From Ciborinia camelliae (lineage: Eukaryota > Ascomycota > Leotiomycetes > Helotiales > Sclerotiniaceae): DNA of 64,000 bases. Under the pieces are notes generated by a model. That model worked only from the letters and a program-made list of their open reading frames with translations. It did not search any database and was not told the origin of the DNA. The translations under genes were made by a program, and so were the position numbers. Below, piece by piece: positions 1-15,143 of the stretch (position 1 is the stretch's first letter; each line of letters begins with the position of its first letter). The stretch covers positions 962,376 through 1,026,375 of the forward strand of contig JANPYM010000006.1 of NCBI GenBank assembly GCA_025890175.1, written 5' to 3'.

Positions 1-3000
1 AAATAATATAAAATAATTAGAATTTATATTAAACCAATCTCAAAAAAAATCAATATATAAAGATTATAAATATTATAATTCTAAACTTCAACATTTTTAT
101 TTTATAAAATATATTTATTAAATATAAAAATTATTTTAAACAAAAAGAATTTTAAAATGTTTTTTATTTAATAAATATTATATTTAATATAAAATATATA
201 TATAAATATTTATTATATTTTTTAAAGATTTAAATACTCTTACAATTTGGAATAAATTTATAAATTGAGATATTGGAGATTTTATTACTAATAAATATAC
301 AAAAAAAATTAAAAATAATATAAATAAAATATTATTTGAAATATTTATTTTATAAAAAGAATTTTATATATTATTTAATATATATATTAAAAAAAAATCA
401 AATTATCCAAATCCTCAAGATATTTGTTTATATATTTGGTTTTAGGTTTAATTAAATTTATTACCTTATATTTAATGTTTTATATGAAATACAACTTATT
501 TACAAAAATCCAAAAAAAACATTATATAAGATTGTAAGAATTGAAAGAAAAAAGAAAATCTAAATATTTTGGATATTTTGAATATACTTTATAATAAAAA
601 AATTCTAACGGATTTAAAGGATATTAAAATAAATAATTTTTTTCAAAATAAATTATTATTAATAAATAAATTTATATTAATAAATATTTTTAATTAATAT
701 TTTTTGTTTAAATATACAGCCATTTAACAAATTTGGGATTAAGAAAACAAATTTATCAATAATACCTAAATATTAATTTTTATATTTGAAAAATCTAATA
801 ATTTTAAAAAAAAGTATTTATTTAATATTTTGAATAATTTAGAAATATTATATAATTTATATACAATTAAATTATAATCTTAAATTTAAATGAAAAAACA
901 AAAATAAAGTTTAGATTTAATTTTATATATCAATATTAATAATCCAAATAAATTATTTAAAGTTTTAATTATTATATTAAATTTTTTGATAATAAATAAT
1001 TTATTATTAAAAAAATTTAAAATATAAGTTATTTTAAAATTTTTAGTTTAAAATATAATAAATATAATAAAAATAGTTTTTACGCTTAATAAATTATAAG
1101 AATTTATTTTATTTGGTTAAATAAATGTTTTATTTAAATATTTTTAAAGATAAAAAAAATTTTTTATATTTAAAATAATTTATTTGTAATATTGATTTTA
1201 TTTTAGAAAAAATAAATGATATAAAAAAATCATAAGTTATTTATATATTTATAATAATTCTTTAAATATTAAATAAATTTTAATATATTTTACTTATAAC
1301 TCCTACTGGATTAACAATTAATCATATAAATAATACAATGATTTATAAAACATTTATAATATTATTCGAAAAAAAAATGGAATTCGTAATCTAGAAAAAT
1401 TATGAATTTGTTTTATAGAAATAGTTATATATATTATAAATAAAATTAGTATATTAGAATAAAAACTTTTTTTAATAATAAATATATAATACAAAAAGAT
1501 TTTTTATCTTCCAAATAATAATAATAATATTTTTAATAATATTCCAATTATTATTTTAATAAAAAATTATAATTAATTTATATCAATTAAAAATATATTA
1601 ATTTAAAAAGAATTTCTTTTGTAAAACAATATACAAAAACAACAAATATAACTAAAAATTAATTATAATATTATATTGAAAAAATTAATATAATAAAAAT
1701 ATAACATTAATTATTAGGCTCTTTATTATAAAATAAGTATTAATAAATTTATTCAAGTTAATATCGATTTTTTTAATATTTATTATATTAAAAAAAGATT
1801 AATATTAGAATACAAACTATTTTTTATATTAATTATTAAAAATAATAAATTTTACTATTAAATCAATTATATCCAATTAGAAAATTTTATATAATTAAAT
1901 AATTAAAAAATTTATATATTTATTACAATATATAATAAAATAATTAAGATTAAAAAATTAAAATTTTTTAAACTTAATCTAACAAAATTAAAAATTAAAT
2001 TTTATTACAAATTACAAAATAATCTAAAATCTATTTTATTGTTATATTAAATATTAATTATTTTTAATAAAAATTAATTTATAGAAATAAAATTATTTAT
2101 ATATATTTAAAATATATTTATTATAATATTATTAAATATATTTATATTAAAAAATATTGTTAATAATTTTTATAAAATAATTATTAATATTATTATTAAT
2201 TTTTTAGATAAATATATTAATATATATATAATTATTTTTATTATTTAACTTTAATATTAATTTATATATTTGAAATAAATAATTTATATATCTTAATTAA
2301 CAAACCTCCCCTATATATTTTAATTTGATAAGCAAAGCCAAATAATCTCAATTTTATAAATTTTATAAAAAATATTATCCCTATTTTTTTAATTTTATAA
2401 AAAAATAATATTAATAATTATTATATTAATCAAATACAAATTTTAATAATTTTTGTATAAACTTTAATAGATTTTAAAAGTAAAAAACAAATTTTTTAAA
2501 GAATTGAAATAAATTTAAAAAAATCTTCTAGATTCAAAAAAAATAATTATTATTATTAAATATTAATAAATATTTAATTAAAAAAAATAAAATTATTTAA
2601 AAAATTATAATTAAAAAATAAAATTATTTTATAAAATGTTTTTTATTTATTGGACCCAATTTTAAATATTAAAAAAAATAAATTAAAAAAATTATATAAA
2701 AAAATAATTAATAAATTATATACTATATCTTACAATATGTGTATAAGTATGTTACCTTTTTAATATAATTAATTAAATTTAAAACAATTATATTATATAT
2801 TTATAATTATTTTTGTTTATATATATACTAATAATTTATAATATTAAAACCTAATTATTATATATCAATTAGATTATGGAATTAATGATATTAATAGATA
2901 ACTAATGATAATATGTGGTTAATATTCCAAACCATTTTATAAAATGTTTATAACGATATTTTGGGATATAGATACAGTTTATATAAAATATATATATTGT

Positions 3001-3170
3001 GATAGATTAATATTATTAATCTTAATATATGTTCAATTGAAATACATAATCGATATTCTAAATTATTTCATTGAATATTTATAATGGTATATTAGGATTT
3101 GTATACATTTTATATGAATATATATATCCTAATATAATAATATAATATTTTACAATCTATATACATTTTT

Positions 3171-3300
3171 TTTATATTTTTACGTATAGATTTATATTTT
3201 TATGTATAGACTTATATTTTTATGTATAGATTTATATTTTTATGTATAGATTTATATTTTTACGCATAAATTTATATTTTTACATATAAACTTATATCTT
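3171..3300. repeat. 20-bp tandem repeat, 6 copies
   Basis: Six exactly in-register 20-bp units, TTTATATTTTTAYGTATAGA-like, run from 3171 to 3290, followed by a partial unit. Copies differ almost only by C/T or G/A, as expected for RIP or drift inside the AT-rich block. Confidence 0.85.
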
Positions 3301-3409
3301 AACAATATACATAATTAAATATTAATATATTTAATATTAATATTAAATATATATTACAAATACCTATATTTATTTCTTTCCATATAAAAAACAAAACTTA
3401 ATTAATTAC

Positions 3410-4190
3410 AATTATATTTTTAATAAAGCTAACAATAAAAATATCTAAAATTATTCTTCCCGGTTTATAATATTAAATAATATATACAATAAAAATATCT
3501 AAAACCATTTTTTTTTAATTTATAAAATCAAATTAGGTTTATAATTAGGATTCTTAAAATTATATAAAAATAATTAGAATCATATATTCTACTAAAATAG
3601 AATATATTAAAACGCATACCGCCACTACATTCATTTATTTTTTTCAATTTATAAAGTTAAATTAGGCTTATAATTAAGATTCTTAAAATTATATAAAAAT
3701 AATTAAAATCATATATTCTACTAAAACAAAATATACTAAAACATATATTATTACTATATTTATTTATTTCTTTCAATTTTTGAAATCAAACAAAATAAAC
3801 TGGTTTATATCCCCTTATTATATATATTTATTTTTTTTAATTCTTAATATCAAACTGGATGTATTAGACCTTACCCTTATATTATATATTTATATATTTT
3901 TTAGTTTTTAAAATTAAATAAAATAAATTGGGTTATATATCTCTATTATGTATATTTATTTTTTTTAATTTTTAATATTAAATAAAATATATTAAATTTT
4001 ATTTTTGTATTATATATTTATATATTTTTCAATTTTTAAAATTAAATAAAATATAATAACTTATATATTTATATTATTTATATTCATTTTTTTTAATTTT
4101 TGAAGTTAAACAAAATATATAAAATTATATATTCCTATTATTTACTTTTAATTTTCCTAGTTTTTGGATTTTAATACAATTTAGAATCAA
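3410..4190. repeat. Degenerate ~125-bp direct repeats in the AT block
   Basis: A segment beginning near 3530 recurs about 129 bp later (near 3659) with only a few substitutions; more decayed copies appear to continue to about 4190, each containing a poly-T run followed by a sequence like AATTTTTGAAATTAAA. No coding content is visible. Confidence 0.55.
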
Positions 4191-4974
4191 GATCCTTACA
4201 ATTATTTATTAAAATTCATAAATTTAAATTAAATATACAACTAAAATGCTTAATACTTTGTATTTAATTTAAGCGGGGTATGTAAAAGTGTATATCGTTA
4301 TTATATATATATATATTTTTTTAAATTTAGAAATTTATATAAAATTTAAAATAGAAATATTTAGAGTTATTTTATTAAATATATAAACTTAAGTTAATTA
4401 TAAATATAAAGTATATTTAATTATTTCTTTTAATTAACTAAATTTAATATTATTTATATAGTAAATACTTTTTATTATATTTATTAATATTTATTAAAAA
4501 TTAAAAATATTTTATTTAGAAATACATTTTTTATTTTTTAATTTAAAAAAGCAAATATATTAAATACAATTAATATTAATTTTTATTTTATAATTTTATT
4601 AAAAATTTAATATATTAATATTATTAAATAATTATTGATAAATTAATAAAATATTAAGTTTTTCTAATATTCAGATTTATAGATATTTATTGTGATAATA
4701 AAAAGAAAAGTATTTGGTATATAAATAATATAATAATTTAAAAATATTATTAGAATTAAAATTATATTCTTTTTTAATTTCATTTGATAAATTAAATATC
4801 AATAAATTATATTATTAATAAATTATATTATCAAATTTATAAAGTTTTTTTTTTATTAATTTATTATAAACTTAATAAATATTAATTAAAATATTAATAT
4901 ATAACCTTAAAAATTAAAGATTATATATAATAAAAATTTTTATTATTAATATTTATATATATTAATTTTATTAT

Positions 4975-5560
4975 TTTTTATTTTTATTTAATATTATAAA
5001 TATTTATATATATTTCCTTTATTATTCTTTATTTTTATTTAATATTATTTATATTTATTTATATTAATTTTATTATTTTTTATATTTATTTAATATTACA
5101 AATATTTATATATATTTTTTTCATTATTCTCTATTTTTATTTAATATTATTTATATTTGTTTACATTAATTTTACTATCTTTTATATTTATTTAATATTA
5201 CAATCATTTATATTTATCTTCTTTATTATTCTTTATTTTTATTTAACATTATAAATATTTATATTTATCTTCTTTATTATCCTCCATTTTTATTTAATAT
5301 TATAAATATTTATATATATTTTTTTTGATATTCTCTATTTCTATTTAATATTATAAATATTTATATATATTTTTTTTAATATCCTTTATTTTTATTTAAT
5401 ATTATAAATATTTATATATATCTCTTCCAATATCCTCCATTTTTATTTAATATTATAAGTATTTATATATATCTTTTTTATTATTCTTTATATTTATTTA
5501 ATATTTTCAATATTTTTTTATATTAATTATCTTACTTTTTATATTTATTTTATATTATTT
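4975..5560. repeat. Degenerate 55-60 bp AT tandem array
   Basis: Roughly ten imperfect units share the core TTTTTATTTAATATTATAA followed by ATATTTATATATAT and a T-rich stretch. The array is wholly within the AT-rich block and has no coding potential. Confidence 0.6.
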
Positions 5561-8017
5561 ATATTTATTAATATTTATTTTATTACATTTTATTTTTATT
5601 TATTATTAATTATATTTATTAATATTTATTTTATTATTTTTAATATTATTGATTATTATTATTAACTTTTATATACTTTAAAATTTATAATTTATTTTAA
5701 TATAATTAATATTTTTTTATATCTAATTTGTTATTATTTATATTATATATTTATATTATTAATAATTTTTTTTTTAATTATTATATTTTAAGTGTTATTT
5801 TTTTAGGTATATTCTATTTTAGTATTTATAATATTATTAAATCTTATTTATATTTATTTATATTTATTTTATTATATTTTATAATTCTTTTTTTTATTTA
5901 AATTAATAAAAATGTTATTTAAACAAATAAAAAATAAAATTTAAAAACCAAAATCTATAAAATCATTAAAAAATTTATTAAATTTTAATATATTTAAAAA
6001 TATAGATTTATTCTTTTTATTTTTTAAAATTTTAAAATAAAAATTAAAAATTTATTTAAAAATATTTAATTTTATTAATAATTAATTTTTTTTTGAAAAC
6101 TAAAAAAATAATATAAATATCAATATTTTTAATATTTTAATTGTAAATATATTTTTTTATAAAAAAAATATAAAACAAAATGTAAAATCCATAAAATTAT
6201 TATTAATTAATTAATCCAATCTTTATGTTATTCAAAATATAGATATAGTTTTTTTATTTTTTAATATATTAGTATAAATATTAATTCTTTTTTTTTTAGA
6301 TATATTTAATAATATATATAATATTATAATTTTTGAAAATAAAGGATTTCAAATTAATAATAATATTTTTAATATATTAAATAAATTTATATATTTTTAA
6401 TTATTAGATTTTTAGTTTTTATTATAAAAGATTGGTAATAATAATGTAGATAAATAAAAAAACTTATTTTTTTTTTTTTTAAATTTAATTTGATTTTATT
6501 TTTGAATAAATATTTAATTTATAAATAAAAAAATATTAGTTTACTTTTTTTTCTTCTCAAAAAATATATTAAAATTTATTTTTTAAATTAAATATCAAAA
6601 TAAATTTATTATAAATCTAAATTTAATAATTTTCTAAAAGATTTTATAATTAAAATAAAAAGTAATATCAAAAATAATAATTATAAAAAAAACAATATTA
6701 ATAAAAATATTAAATCTATTTTAAATAAATTATAATTTTTTATAATTTAAAATATTATAACAATTAATTTAAAAAAACAATTTGATATATTATTAATCAA
6801 AAAAACTTTTAAATTTTTAATAAATTCGATTTTAACAATTATTAATTAATAATTAATAAAATTAAAATACTACAAAACTTTATTAATATAAATTTCCAAT
6901 ATATTTATAAATAAATTATTATTTAAAACAATTTTTAATTTTTTTAAATTTATTAAATAATAAATTAATAAAATTGGATAAATTAAATTTAAATCTATAA
7001 TTTTTATTATTTTTAAAATTATTAATAAAATTTTATATAATAATATATTTAATTTCAATTATAATTAATATTAAAAAATTATTATTAAATTAAAATGTAA
7101 TATAAAAATAAAATTAAAGAATATTTGTAATTTTGTATTTATTTTTTTAATATATTATTTAATTAATTCTAATTCCAAATTTACTTTAAAGATCAAAAAA
7201 AACAACTTTTTTGAATATAAAAAAACTATATTTTTATATTTATATTTTAAAAATGATTTTATTAAAAATAATTGGGAATTAAAATTAAACATTTTAAAAT
7301 TTTTAAATAAAATAAATATAATTATATTTATTAAAATCATTATATAATTAAAAAAAAATAATAAAAAAATTAAAATCAATAAAATTATCTTTTTTTTAAA
7401 TAAATTGTATAAAACAAAAATTTTTAAAAAATTTGTATATAATAATAATTAAATTGAAATTAATAATCCAACTACCATATTTACAATATTTTTTACAATT
7501 TAATTTATTACTAATTTATTATAAAAATTTATAATACAAAAAGATAACAAAAAAAACAAAAAAATAAAAAAAACAATAAAAAAGCTTTTATTTTTAAATT
7601 AGATTATTCTACCAAATACTTTTAAAATAAATAATAATAAATTAATAATAAATAATTTTTTATATTTAAAATTATTACCAAAAATTATATCAAAATCTTT
7701 ATTATTTAAAAAAAATCAATATAATTAAAAAAAAAAATAAAAAAAAAAATAAAAAAAGAATATTCAAATAATAAAAATATATATTATTTTTTTATAACTA
7801 AAAATATTTGTATTTTAATAAAAATTTATAAATTAATGAATTTATAAAAAAATAAACGTTGAAAATACTTAAATATTTAATAGTAGTATTAATTTAATAA
7901 ACAAAAATTTTGATTTATTAATTTAAATAATTTTTTAAATTAAATTTATATAATTAATAAGTTTTAATATTTGTTTATTATTAAAAAAATATATTTTTTT
8001 TTTTTTTTTTTTTTTTA

Positions 8018-8027
8018 NNNNNNNNNN
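8018..8027. other. Assembly gap of 10 N inside a poly-T run
   Basis: Ten N flanked on the left by about 25 T then A, and on the right by about 22 T. A fixed-length gap in a homopolymer indicates a scaffold join of unknown true size. Confidence 0.98.
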
Positions 8028-11000
8028 TTTTTTTTTTTTTTTTTTTTTTACTTTAAAAAAAGAAAAAATAAAAATACAAAAAGATATTAATAATTTATAA
8101 TATTTTTATCATAAAAGAAATACAGAATTTTGTTTGATTTGGATTTAAATTTGAATTTGAATTTAAATTTAATATCTTTTTCAACTTTTATTATTTTTAA
8201 TAATATTTATATAATAGTTTATTTTAAATTTAATAAATTTTTTAAAATTTTTATTAAAAAGTTTGATATTTATTTATTATTTATATATATATTCAATTAA
8301 ATAGTTTTAGATATAATCTATTATCTTAGAATTTATTACAATAAAAAATTTATATATTTTATATATAAATAAAGATAAAAAAAAATTCATTATTATTAAT
8401 TTTCAATTAAAAAATTATTTAAAATAAAAACAATTAAATAAAACCAAAATTATATAAAAAAAAATATATATATTAATAAAAAAAAACTTTGTTTATTAAT
8501 AAAAAAAATAATTTTTATTATATTTATTTATATTTTTTAAAACAATATATTTCAATTATAAATAATACAAAAATCTTTATATTATAAATATTTAATTATA
8601 TTAATAAAAACTTAATATATATTTAATTATATTTAATTAAAATTAATATTTAATTTTAATAAAATTAATAATAAAATATATATTAATATAACAAAAATAA
8701 TAATTACTAAACAAATATAAAATATTTTATTAATAATTATATTAAAAAACTAATATTAAAAATAATAATATTTTTATAAAAATAATTTATTTATTTAATT
8801 ATCTTTATTTTGTTTATAATTATTTTTAATGTTTTTAATATTATTTTTGTTTTTAATATAAATTAATATATTAAAAAATTATAATTTATTAAATTTTGTA
8901 TATTTTAATAATTTATTTTTATTTTAAAAATGTTTTTTTTAAAATTAAATAAATTTTTAATTTAATATAAAATATAAATTATGTTTTAAAATAATATTAT
9001 TATTTTTATAAAAAACTTTATTTATAATTTAAAAAAAACTTATCCTATTTATAAAAACATAATATTATTATAATTATTTATAAACAAAAAAAATAATTTA
9101 TTCTTTGTTTTTTTATTTGATTTTATTCAATTTATATATAAACATTTTTTAATATTATACAATTTTTTATTTTATTATAAAATTTTTATTTTTTTTAAAT
9201 ATAATAATATATTTTTTATATATAATTTTATTAATACTTTATATAACATTTATTCTTTTTTAAAAGATATAAAACAATTTAATTAGCTTATATATAAATG
9301 AAAAAATTTATATATATATTTTACAAAATTTTTTTAATAATTAAAAAAACTTTTCAAATTTATATATAATATTAAAACAATATTTTTTGATTTTAAAATA
9401 ATAGATTTTTTTTATTTAAATATTATTTAAACAAATTTAGATTTTGATTTTTTTTATTAAAATTGTATAATTAATATTCTAAAGTTTAATTTATTTAATT
9501 TATTTAATATAAAATAAAATAATAATAAATTTGAAATAATAATTTATATAAATAAATTTAATTAATTAATATTTATTAATATTTTAGATTAACAAATTTT
9601 ATCAATTAATAATTATTAATTAAATATAAATAATATATTAAAATTATTTATATTAATAAAAAAAATATATTATAATTTGGAAAAATAATTTAATAATAAA
9701 TTTTAAAATAAATATAATTTAAAAAAACAATTTTATAAAAAAATTTAATAAAAACAAAATAAGAAATATTTTAAATATTTTAATAACGAATATTGTAATA
9801 ACCCTGATTTTATAGTTAAATATAAAAAAATAAAATTTGATAATATTAAATATAATATTTAATTTATTATTAATAAAAAATGTATATCTAATAATATATT
9901 TTTAAATTTTCATTCAATTATTATTTAATTATTTATTTTAAGGTTTATTATTAATTGTTTATATAATAAATATATATTTTATTAAAAAACAATTTATTAA
10001 ATTATAAACGATATTAATATATATACAAATCAAATATTAAAAAAATATTTAAATATAAAATAAAGATAAAAGTTTTTATACCTTATTAAGATCGATAATA
10101 TTATTTTTATTTAGATTTTAATCATTGAAAATTAAATATACCAAATTAAATTAAAAAATTTTAATATTATTTTAAACAAATTTATAAATAAAGATATTAC
10201 TTTTATATTTTATTAATTTTGATATTTAACAAATTATAAATATTCTTTTAATAATATTTATAAAAAAACAATAATAACTTTTAATTATAATTTAATTAAA
10301 AAAATTAATTTCAAATTTTATTTTCAATATATAAATAATAATTATAATATAAAATATTATTATAATATTATAAAATACATTTTATAATATAAAATATTAT
10401 AATAAATAATATTATATAATAATTTTTTAAAAAATATTAACCTTTTTATATATTTATAAAACAATAAAAAAAAATTATAATTATTAGAATAAATCAAATT
10501 TTATTTTTAATTTATTTAATAATAAATTTATTTAATTATTTATTAATTATTTAAAAACTATAGATTAAATTTGTAATTTAAAATTAATTTATAAAAAATA
10601 TTCTTATTGTTTATTTTGAAAATATAATTGTATTTATATTTATAAAAATGAAATAAAATGATTTAAAAGATTAAGGAAAAAAAAAAAAATAATAAATTAT
10701 TTTTTTTATATATTATAATTTTAAAAATAATTAAAAAGATTAATAAAATAAATATAAATAAAAATTTTATAAAAATAAAAAAAATAGATTTTATATAATA
10801 AACATTTATATTTCATATAATATTTTATAATAATATTATATTATATAATAATGTTTATTTAAAACCCTATTATTATAATATTTTAATATTTTAATAATTC
10901 AATTTTTTAATATTATTGATTTTAATATATAAAATTCTAAATATTATATAATTATATCTTCCAAAAAAAAGAATAATATTATTTATTCTTTAATTTTTTT

Positions 11001-12920
11001 ATTATATCCATTAAAACAAATCAAATAAATTTAATATATAATTAAAAATCAAAAAGAAATATTACAAATTCATAATCAAAATCTTAATATTATTTTTTGT
11101 AAAATAAAATCTTTATTAAAAAATTTATATCAATTTTATAAAAACAAATTTACAAAAACAATAAATACAAAAAACAAATTTGTTTTTATTAAAAATATAA
11201 TTATTAAATTAAAAGTTGGAAGATATTTTTTTTTTTTGGAATTAAAAAATCAAATTTATAATAAATTTATAAACTTTTAAGAATATAATAATATTATTAT
11301 AAATATTATTTTTATTATAATAATAAAAGATTTTTTTAAATAATTATATTTCGATAATGTAGAAAAAGATAATATAAAAAAAAAAAAATATATTATTTTA
11401 AATATATAAAATAAAGAAATTAGTTTCAAAAAACAATTTATAAATTTCTTATTTGGATGATTGGCTAATTTCAAAAAACAATTTTGTATTGTATATTATA
11501 TATCCACTTGCACCGCATAATTAGTATTAAAAGATTTGAAATCAGGTACTTTATTTTGATTTAAATTTAATTAACGGAATATTTTTGGAAAAGGAAATAA
11601 ATAGGTAATTGAAAATTCGATACAAATAATTAATAAAATTATAATTAAAAAAATTACCAATATGGACCAAATTAATATAAAAACTATAATGTTGAATAAT
11701 AAGATTTTACATTTTAAAGAAGCTAAAACAGTTTAGATTAAAAAGAATATATTAGTTGATTATCAATATACCGCCCAATTATATATTTTTACTAATAAAG
11801 AAATATAATATTTATTAATTATAATTTTTTTTTTTTTTTGATTTATTTGAAAATAAATAAATAAAAATAAAAAATATAATAAATAAAAAAGTAATTCTTT
11901 ATTAGCAATTTTATATTTAAATTATAATCGAAATATTATATTAATGGGTTTAAGACAATTTTATAAAGACAATAAATAATATTCAATAAGAAGGAAAGGG
12001 TTTATTCGTAATAAATTTATTCAAAATATATTTTAATAATTATAAGGAACAAGATAAATTAACAAAAGTTTTAAATAAATTGAATTGGTTTAGATTAATT
12101 ATTTCTATTAATTATATCGATTATTTTTAATTTAATAATATTAATATAAATTTAATTTAGAAGTTAATAATTCGAGATTATAAAGCTTAATAGTTAAAAG
12201 ATATTAATAATCGAAATTTTATTTATAATAATTTTTATAAATTTTTTATGTAAATTTTTTTATTTATTTGTTGGGTATTTAATAAATAAAAAATATTATA
12301 TAATATTTATTATAATATTATTATAAAAACTTTTTGTTAATTAAAATTAACCTTAAATTTAAACAAAAATAAAAATATAAAATTAAATATTAAAGATTTA
12401 GAAGATTTGGAAATTAGTAAATAAAAAAAAAAATAAAAAATATTTGATTTAAATAATTTTAAAAAATAATAACCCCAAATATTTATTAAAAATATAATTA
12501 TTAATTAAAAAATAAAAAAAATAAGTAATATAAAAGTTATAATATATATAATATTATTTATATATTTAGATAATTTTAATATAATAATTAAAAATTTACA
12601 AAAAAAAAATATATTAAATAAAAATATTATTAATAAATTTTTTAAAATTGATTTATTAATTATAATTTAATAAAAATTAGATTTTTATATATTCAAAAAA
12701 AAAACAATTAATAAATTATTAATTAATAATAATAATTATATAAAAAATATTTTTTAAAAATAATTAAAAAAAAAAGAAAAATAAATCGAAAAGGTATAAT
12801 TTATTTATTATATAATTAAAATAAAATATTTTTAATTATTATATTTAATATTTATATATAAAATAATAAATTTATATGAGAATAAAAATATGGAAGAGAA
12901 TACTTAATAATAAAATAATA

Positions 12921-13395
12921 TTATCTTTTTCAAAATCTTTTTTCATTCTTTTTTTTTCTTTTTCTTTTTTTTCTAATTTTTCCCTTCTCCCCTCTTCTTC
13001 TCCTTTTTCTAACTCTCTTCCTTTTCTTTTTCTTTTAACTTTTTTTCTCTTTCTTTTTTTTTAACTTTTTTTCTTTTCTTTTCCTTCTAATTTTTTTTCT
13101 TTCCCCCTCCCTTCCTCTCCCTCTTCTTCTAATTCTTTTCCTTTTTTTTTTTTTTTAACTTTTTTCTTTTTTTTTTTTTTTTTTCTCCCCCTCCTTTTAA
13201 CTTTTTCTTTTTTCTTTTTCTTTTAATTCTTTTTTTTTTTCTTTTTTTTCAATTTTCTTTTTTTCCCTTTTTTTTTAACTCTTTCCCTTTTCCCTTCTCT
13301 TTCTCTCTTTTTCTTTTTAACTTTTTCCTTTAGGCTTTCCCTTTTTCTTTTTTTTTTTTTTTCTTTCCTTTTAATTCTCTCTATCTTCCTTTCTA
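12921..13395. repeat. Polypyrimidine tract (C/T only with short AA breaks)
   Basis: About 470 bases of almost pure C and T on the + strand, broken every 40-60 bases by a short TTAACTTTT-like spacer, suggesting an expanded degenerate repeat. Pyrimidine-pure duplexes can form triplex structures. The chance open frame that starts at 12,876 only translates this tract and is not a gene. Confidence 0.75.
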
Positions 13396-13500
13396 AATAA
13401 ATAAAAATTTATATTGTAAAACTATTATTCTATATAATTATATATTTCTGTATATACCAGGATGCTTATTTTCGAATATTTATGGTAGAACTATAAAATC

Positions 13501-13590
13501 AATAAAATTAATAAAATTAATAAAATTAATAAAATTAATAAAATTAATAAAATTAATAAAATTAATAAAATTAATAAAATTAATAAAATT
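13501..13590. repeat. (AATAAAATT)10 minisatellite
   Basis: Ten perfect 9-bp units covering 90 bases. It lies just left of the small normal-composition island. Perfect identity contrasts with the decayed repeats further left, so it is young or is maintained by slippage. Confidence 0.95.
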
Positions 13591-13816
13591 AGAAATTTCA
13601 AGGCGGGAGCAAAAACAACCCCTCCACTTTACTACATTCAGATCACATAATTTTATATCTTAATATTATATTTTAAAAATATAATATATATAAATTATAT
13701 TATAAATATAATAAAATATTATAAAATAATATATATAAAATTTTAAAAAAATATTATTATAAAAATTTTATACAATAAATTTAATATAATTATATATTAT
13801 ATATTATTATAATAAA

Positions 13817-14000
13817 CAAACCTATAAAATTTAAAACATATTTTTTTATTTTTAAAATATTTATAATAATTATATATTAATATTAAAAAAAAAATTATAA
13901 ATAAACATTAAAATTAAAATTAAAATATAATATATACTAATATATAATTATTATAAATATTTTAAAAATAAAAAAATACGTTTCAGGCTTTATGGGTTTG
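13817..14000. repeat. 63-bp inverted repeat at the AT-block boundary
   Basis: Arm 13,817-13,879 is the reverse complement of arm 13,938-14,000, with a 58-bp AT-rich spacer. I count about six mismatches, all transitions, clustered in the outer 25 bases; in each case the left arm carries A or T and the right arm G or C. The right arm ends where normal composition begins. This could be the ends of a short non-autonomous DNA transposon or a palindromic boundary element. Confidence 0.75.
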
Positions 14001-15143
14001 CCCACTATAGTATTTAATCATCGTTTCTTAATCTAATCTGCCAGTCAGATGACCTTCACGTTATTCTGTAACTAGGTATCCAAGCAAGTAGAATTAAATT
14101 GATCGGTTTGGCTCGGCAAAATCTCAAATAGTGATCTCCGTAATCCCCTTCCTATCTGTCTCCTATTTCAATAGCAACAATCAATTTCGACTACACTCAC
14201 AAATTCATTCCCCCCAGGCCGACCCGTTTTCTTGCAGACAATAATCACCTTGCAAGGATCGTGCATCATATGTTGGTAGTCGCCTTGATTAATCACATGG
14301 CTAATTTCTCAGTTCTGCGTGCCAGATAAGCAACAGGCATTCGGGCACGCTTCTCTCCTTTAATGAATTGCCAAAGCATTCCTTAAGCAACAATACAGGG
14401 TAGAAAGGGGCTTTCCAGATGAAAGGGCTACCATAGCCAGCTCGGATTCGCAAATTGCATGAAGATCCCTCAAAGTTCCCTTAATTCGATAGTTTCTCTG
14501 TAATTATTTCAGGGGTTGTCAACACTGAATATACTGATACGGTAATATGAACGGCAACCGCGTGTTGAAGGAAGCGATGGCTCCAAAAGTTTGGTAGCAT
14601 CGACAACTCCAGAAGTCTGTTGTTTTTTGAAGAAACCTTCCTCATGCGGTAGATAAGAACCTCAAATAATTTCATGTGCATGACATTGCGAGATTAAGAT
14701 TATACTTCAAATTCATTTCAAATGTAATGTCACACTATCTGTTGATTATTACTATTTCTGATGATCAGAGTAACAATATTGAAGAGATGGGGGACCTCAA
14801 ACGAACCCTCGAAACTAAGAAACGACCAGGCATCCAAGGCCCTAAGAGTCTCATGAGATAAGTTTCGAACCGATATGACCTAAGTACGGAAATTATGCAG
14901 GTAAAAGGCATGTCCTGCCCCCGATCCGTTCTGTTATCTATATCTCTATACCCTCCTTGTGGTTTGCAAATCTTAAAATCTGTTAAACTGGTCTCTCTTT
15001 CTCTCATAGTCAGATTGGGTTAAACATCAAGCAATCTGAGGTCGGGTTACGAACCTGTCAGACTCTCATCATCTTACAATATTCATTGTTTTTTAAAAAT
15101 CCACCTTCCCAATAAGTCGAATCGTCGTCTGGTTACTGTCATT
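14001..15143. other. Intergenic, no gene supported
   Basis: Composition is normal again, but only short overlapping open frames of 60-80 codons occur on both strands with no recognisable motif. It holds the upstream region of the secreted-protein gene at 15,144. Confidence 0.6.

Larger units (their letters stand above)
1..13978. repeat. AT-rich, gene-free RIP-like heterochromatic block
   Basis: Nearly the whole stretch is A and T, with stop codons in every frame and no open frame that resembles a protein. Composition changes abruptly to ordinary levels near 13,978. Such blocks in ascomycetes are usually transposon arrays destroyed by repeat-induced point mutation (C to T, mostly at CpA), which is inferred here. 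The segment at about 11,480-12,330 keeps slightly more G and C and may be the least decayed relic, but I cannot name an element. A small island of normal composition lies at about 13,590-13,650. No telomere repeat is visible. Confidence 0.85.

Noticed and set aside
6870..7379. Short Ile/Asn/Lys/Phe-rich frames in the AT block
   Set aside because: Composition reflects AT-rich DNA only; no motif, and stops surround them.
12876..13064. 62-codon Ser/Phe/Leu frame
   Set aside because: Direct translation of the polypyrimidine tract.
14855..14885. GGTTCGAAAC-like B-box on the minus strand, possible tRNA
   Set aside because: No matching A-box at the right distance and no cloverleaf can be drawn.
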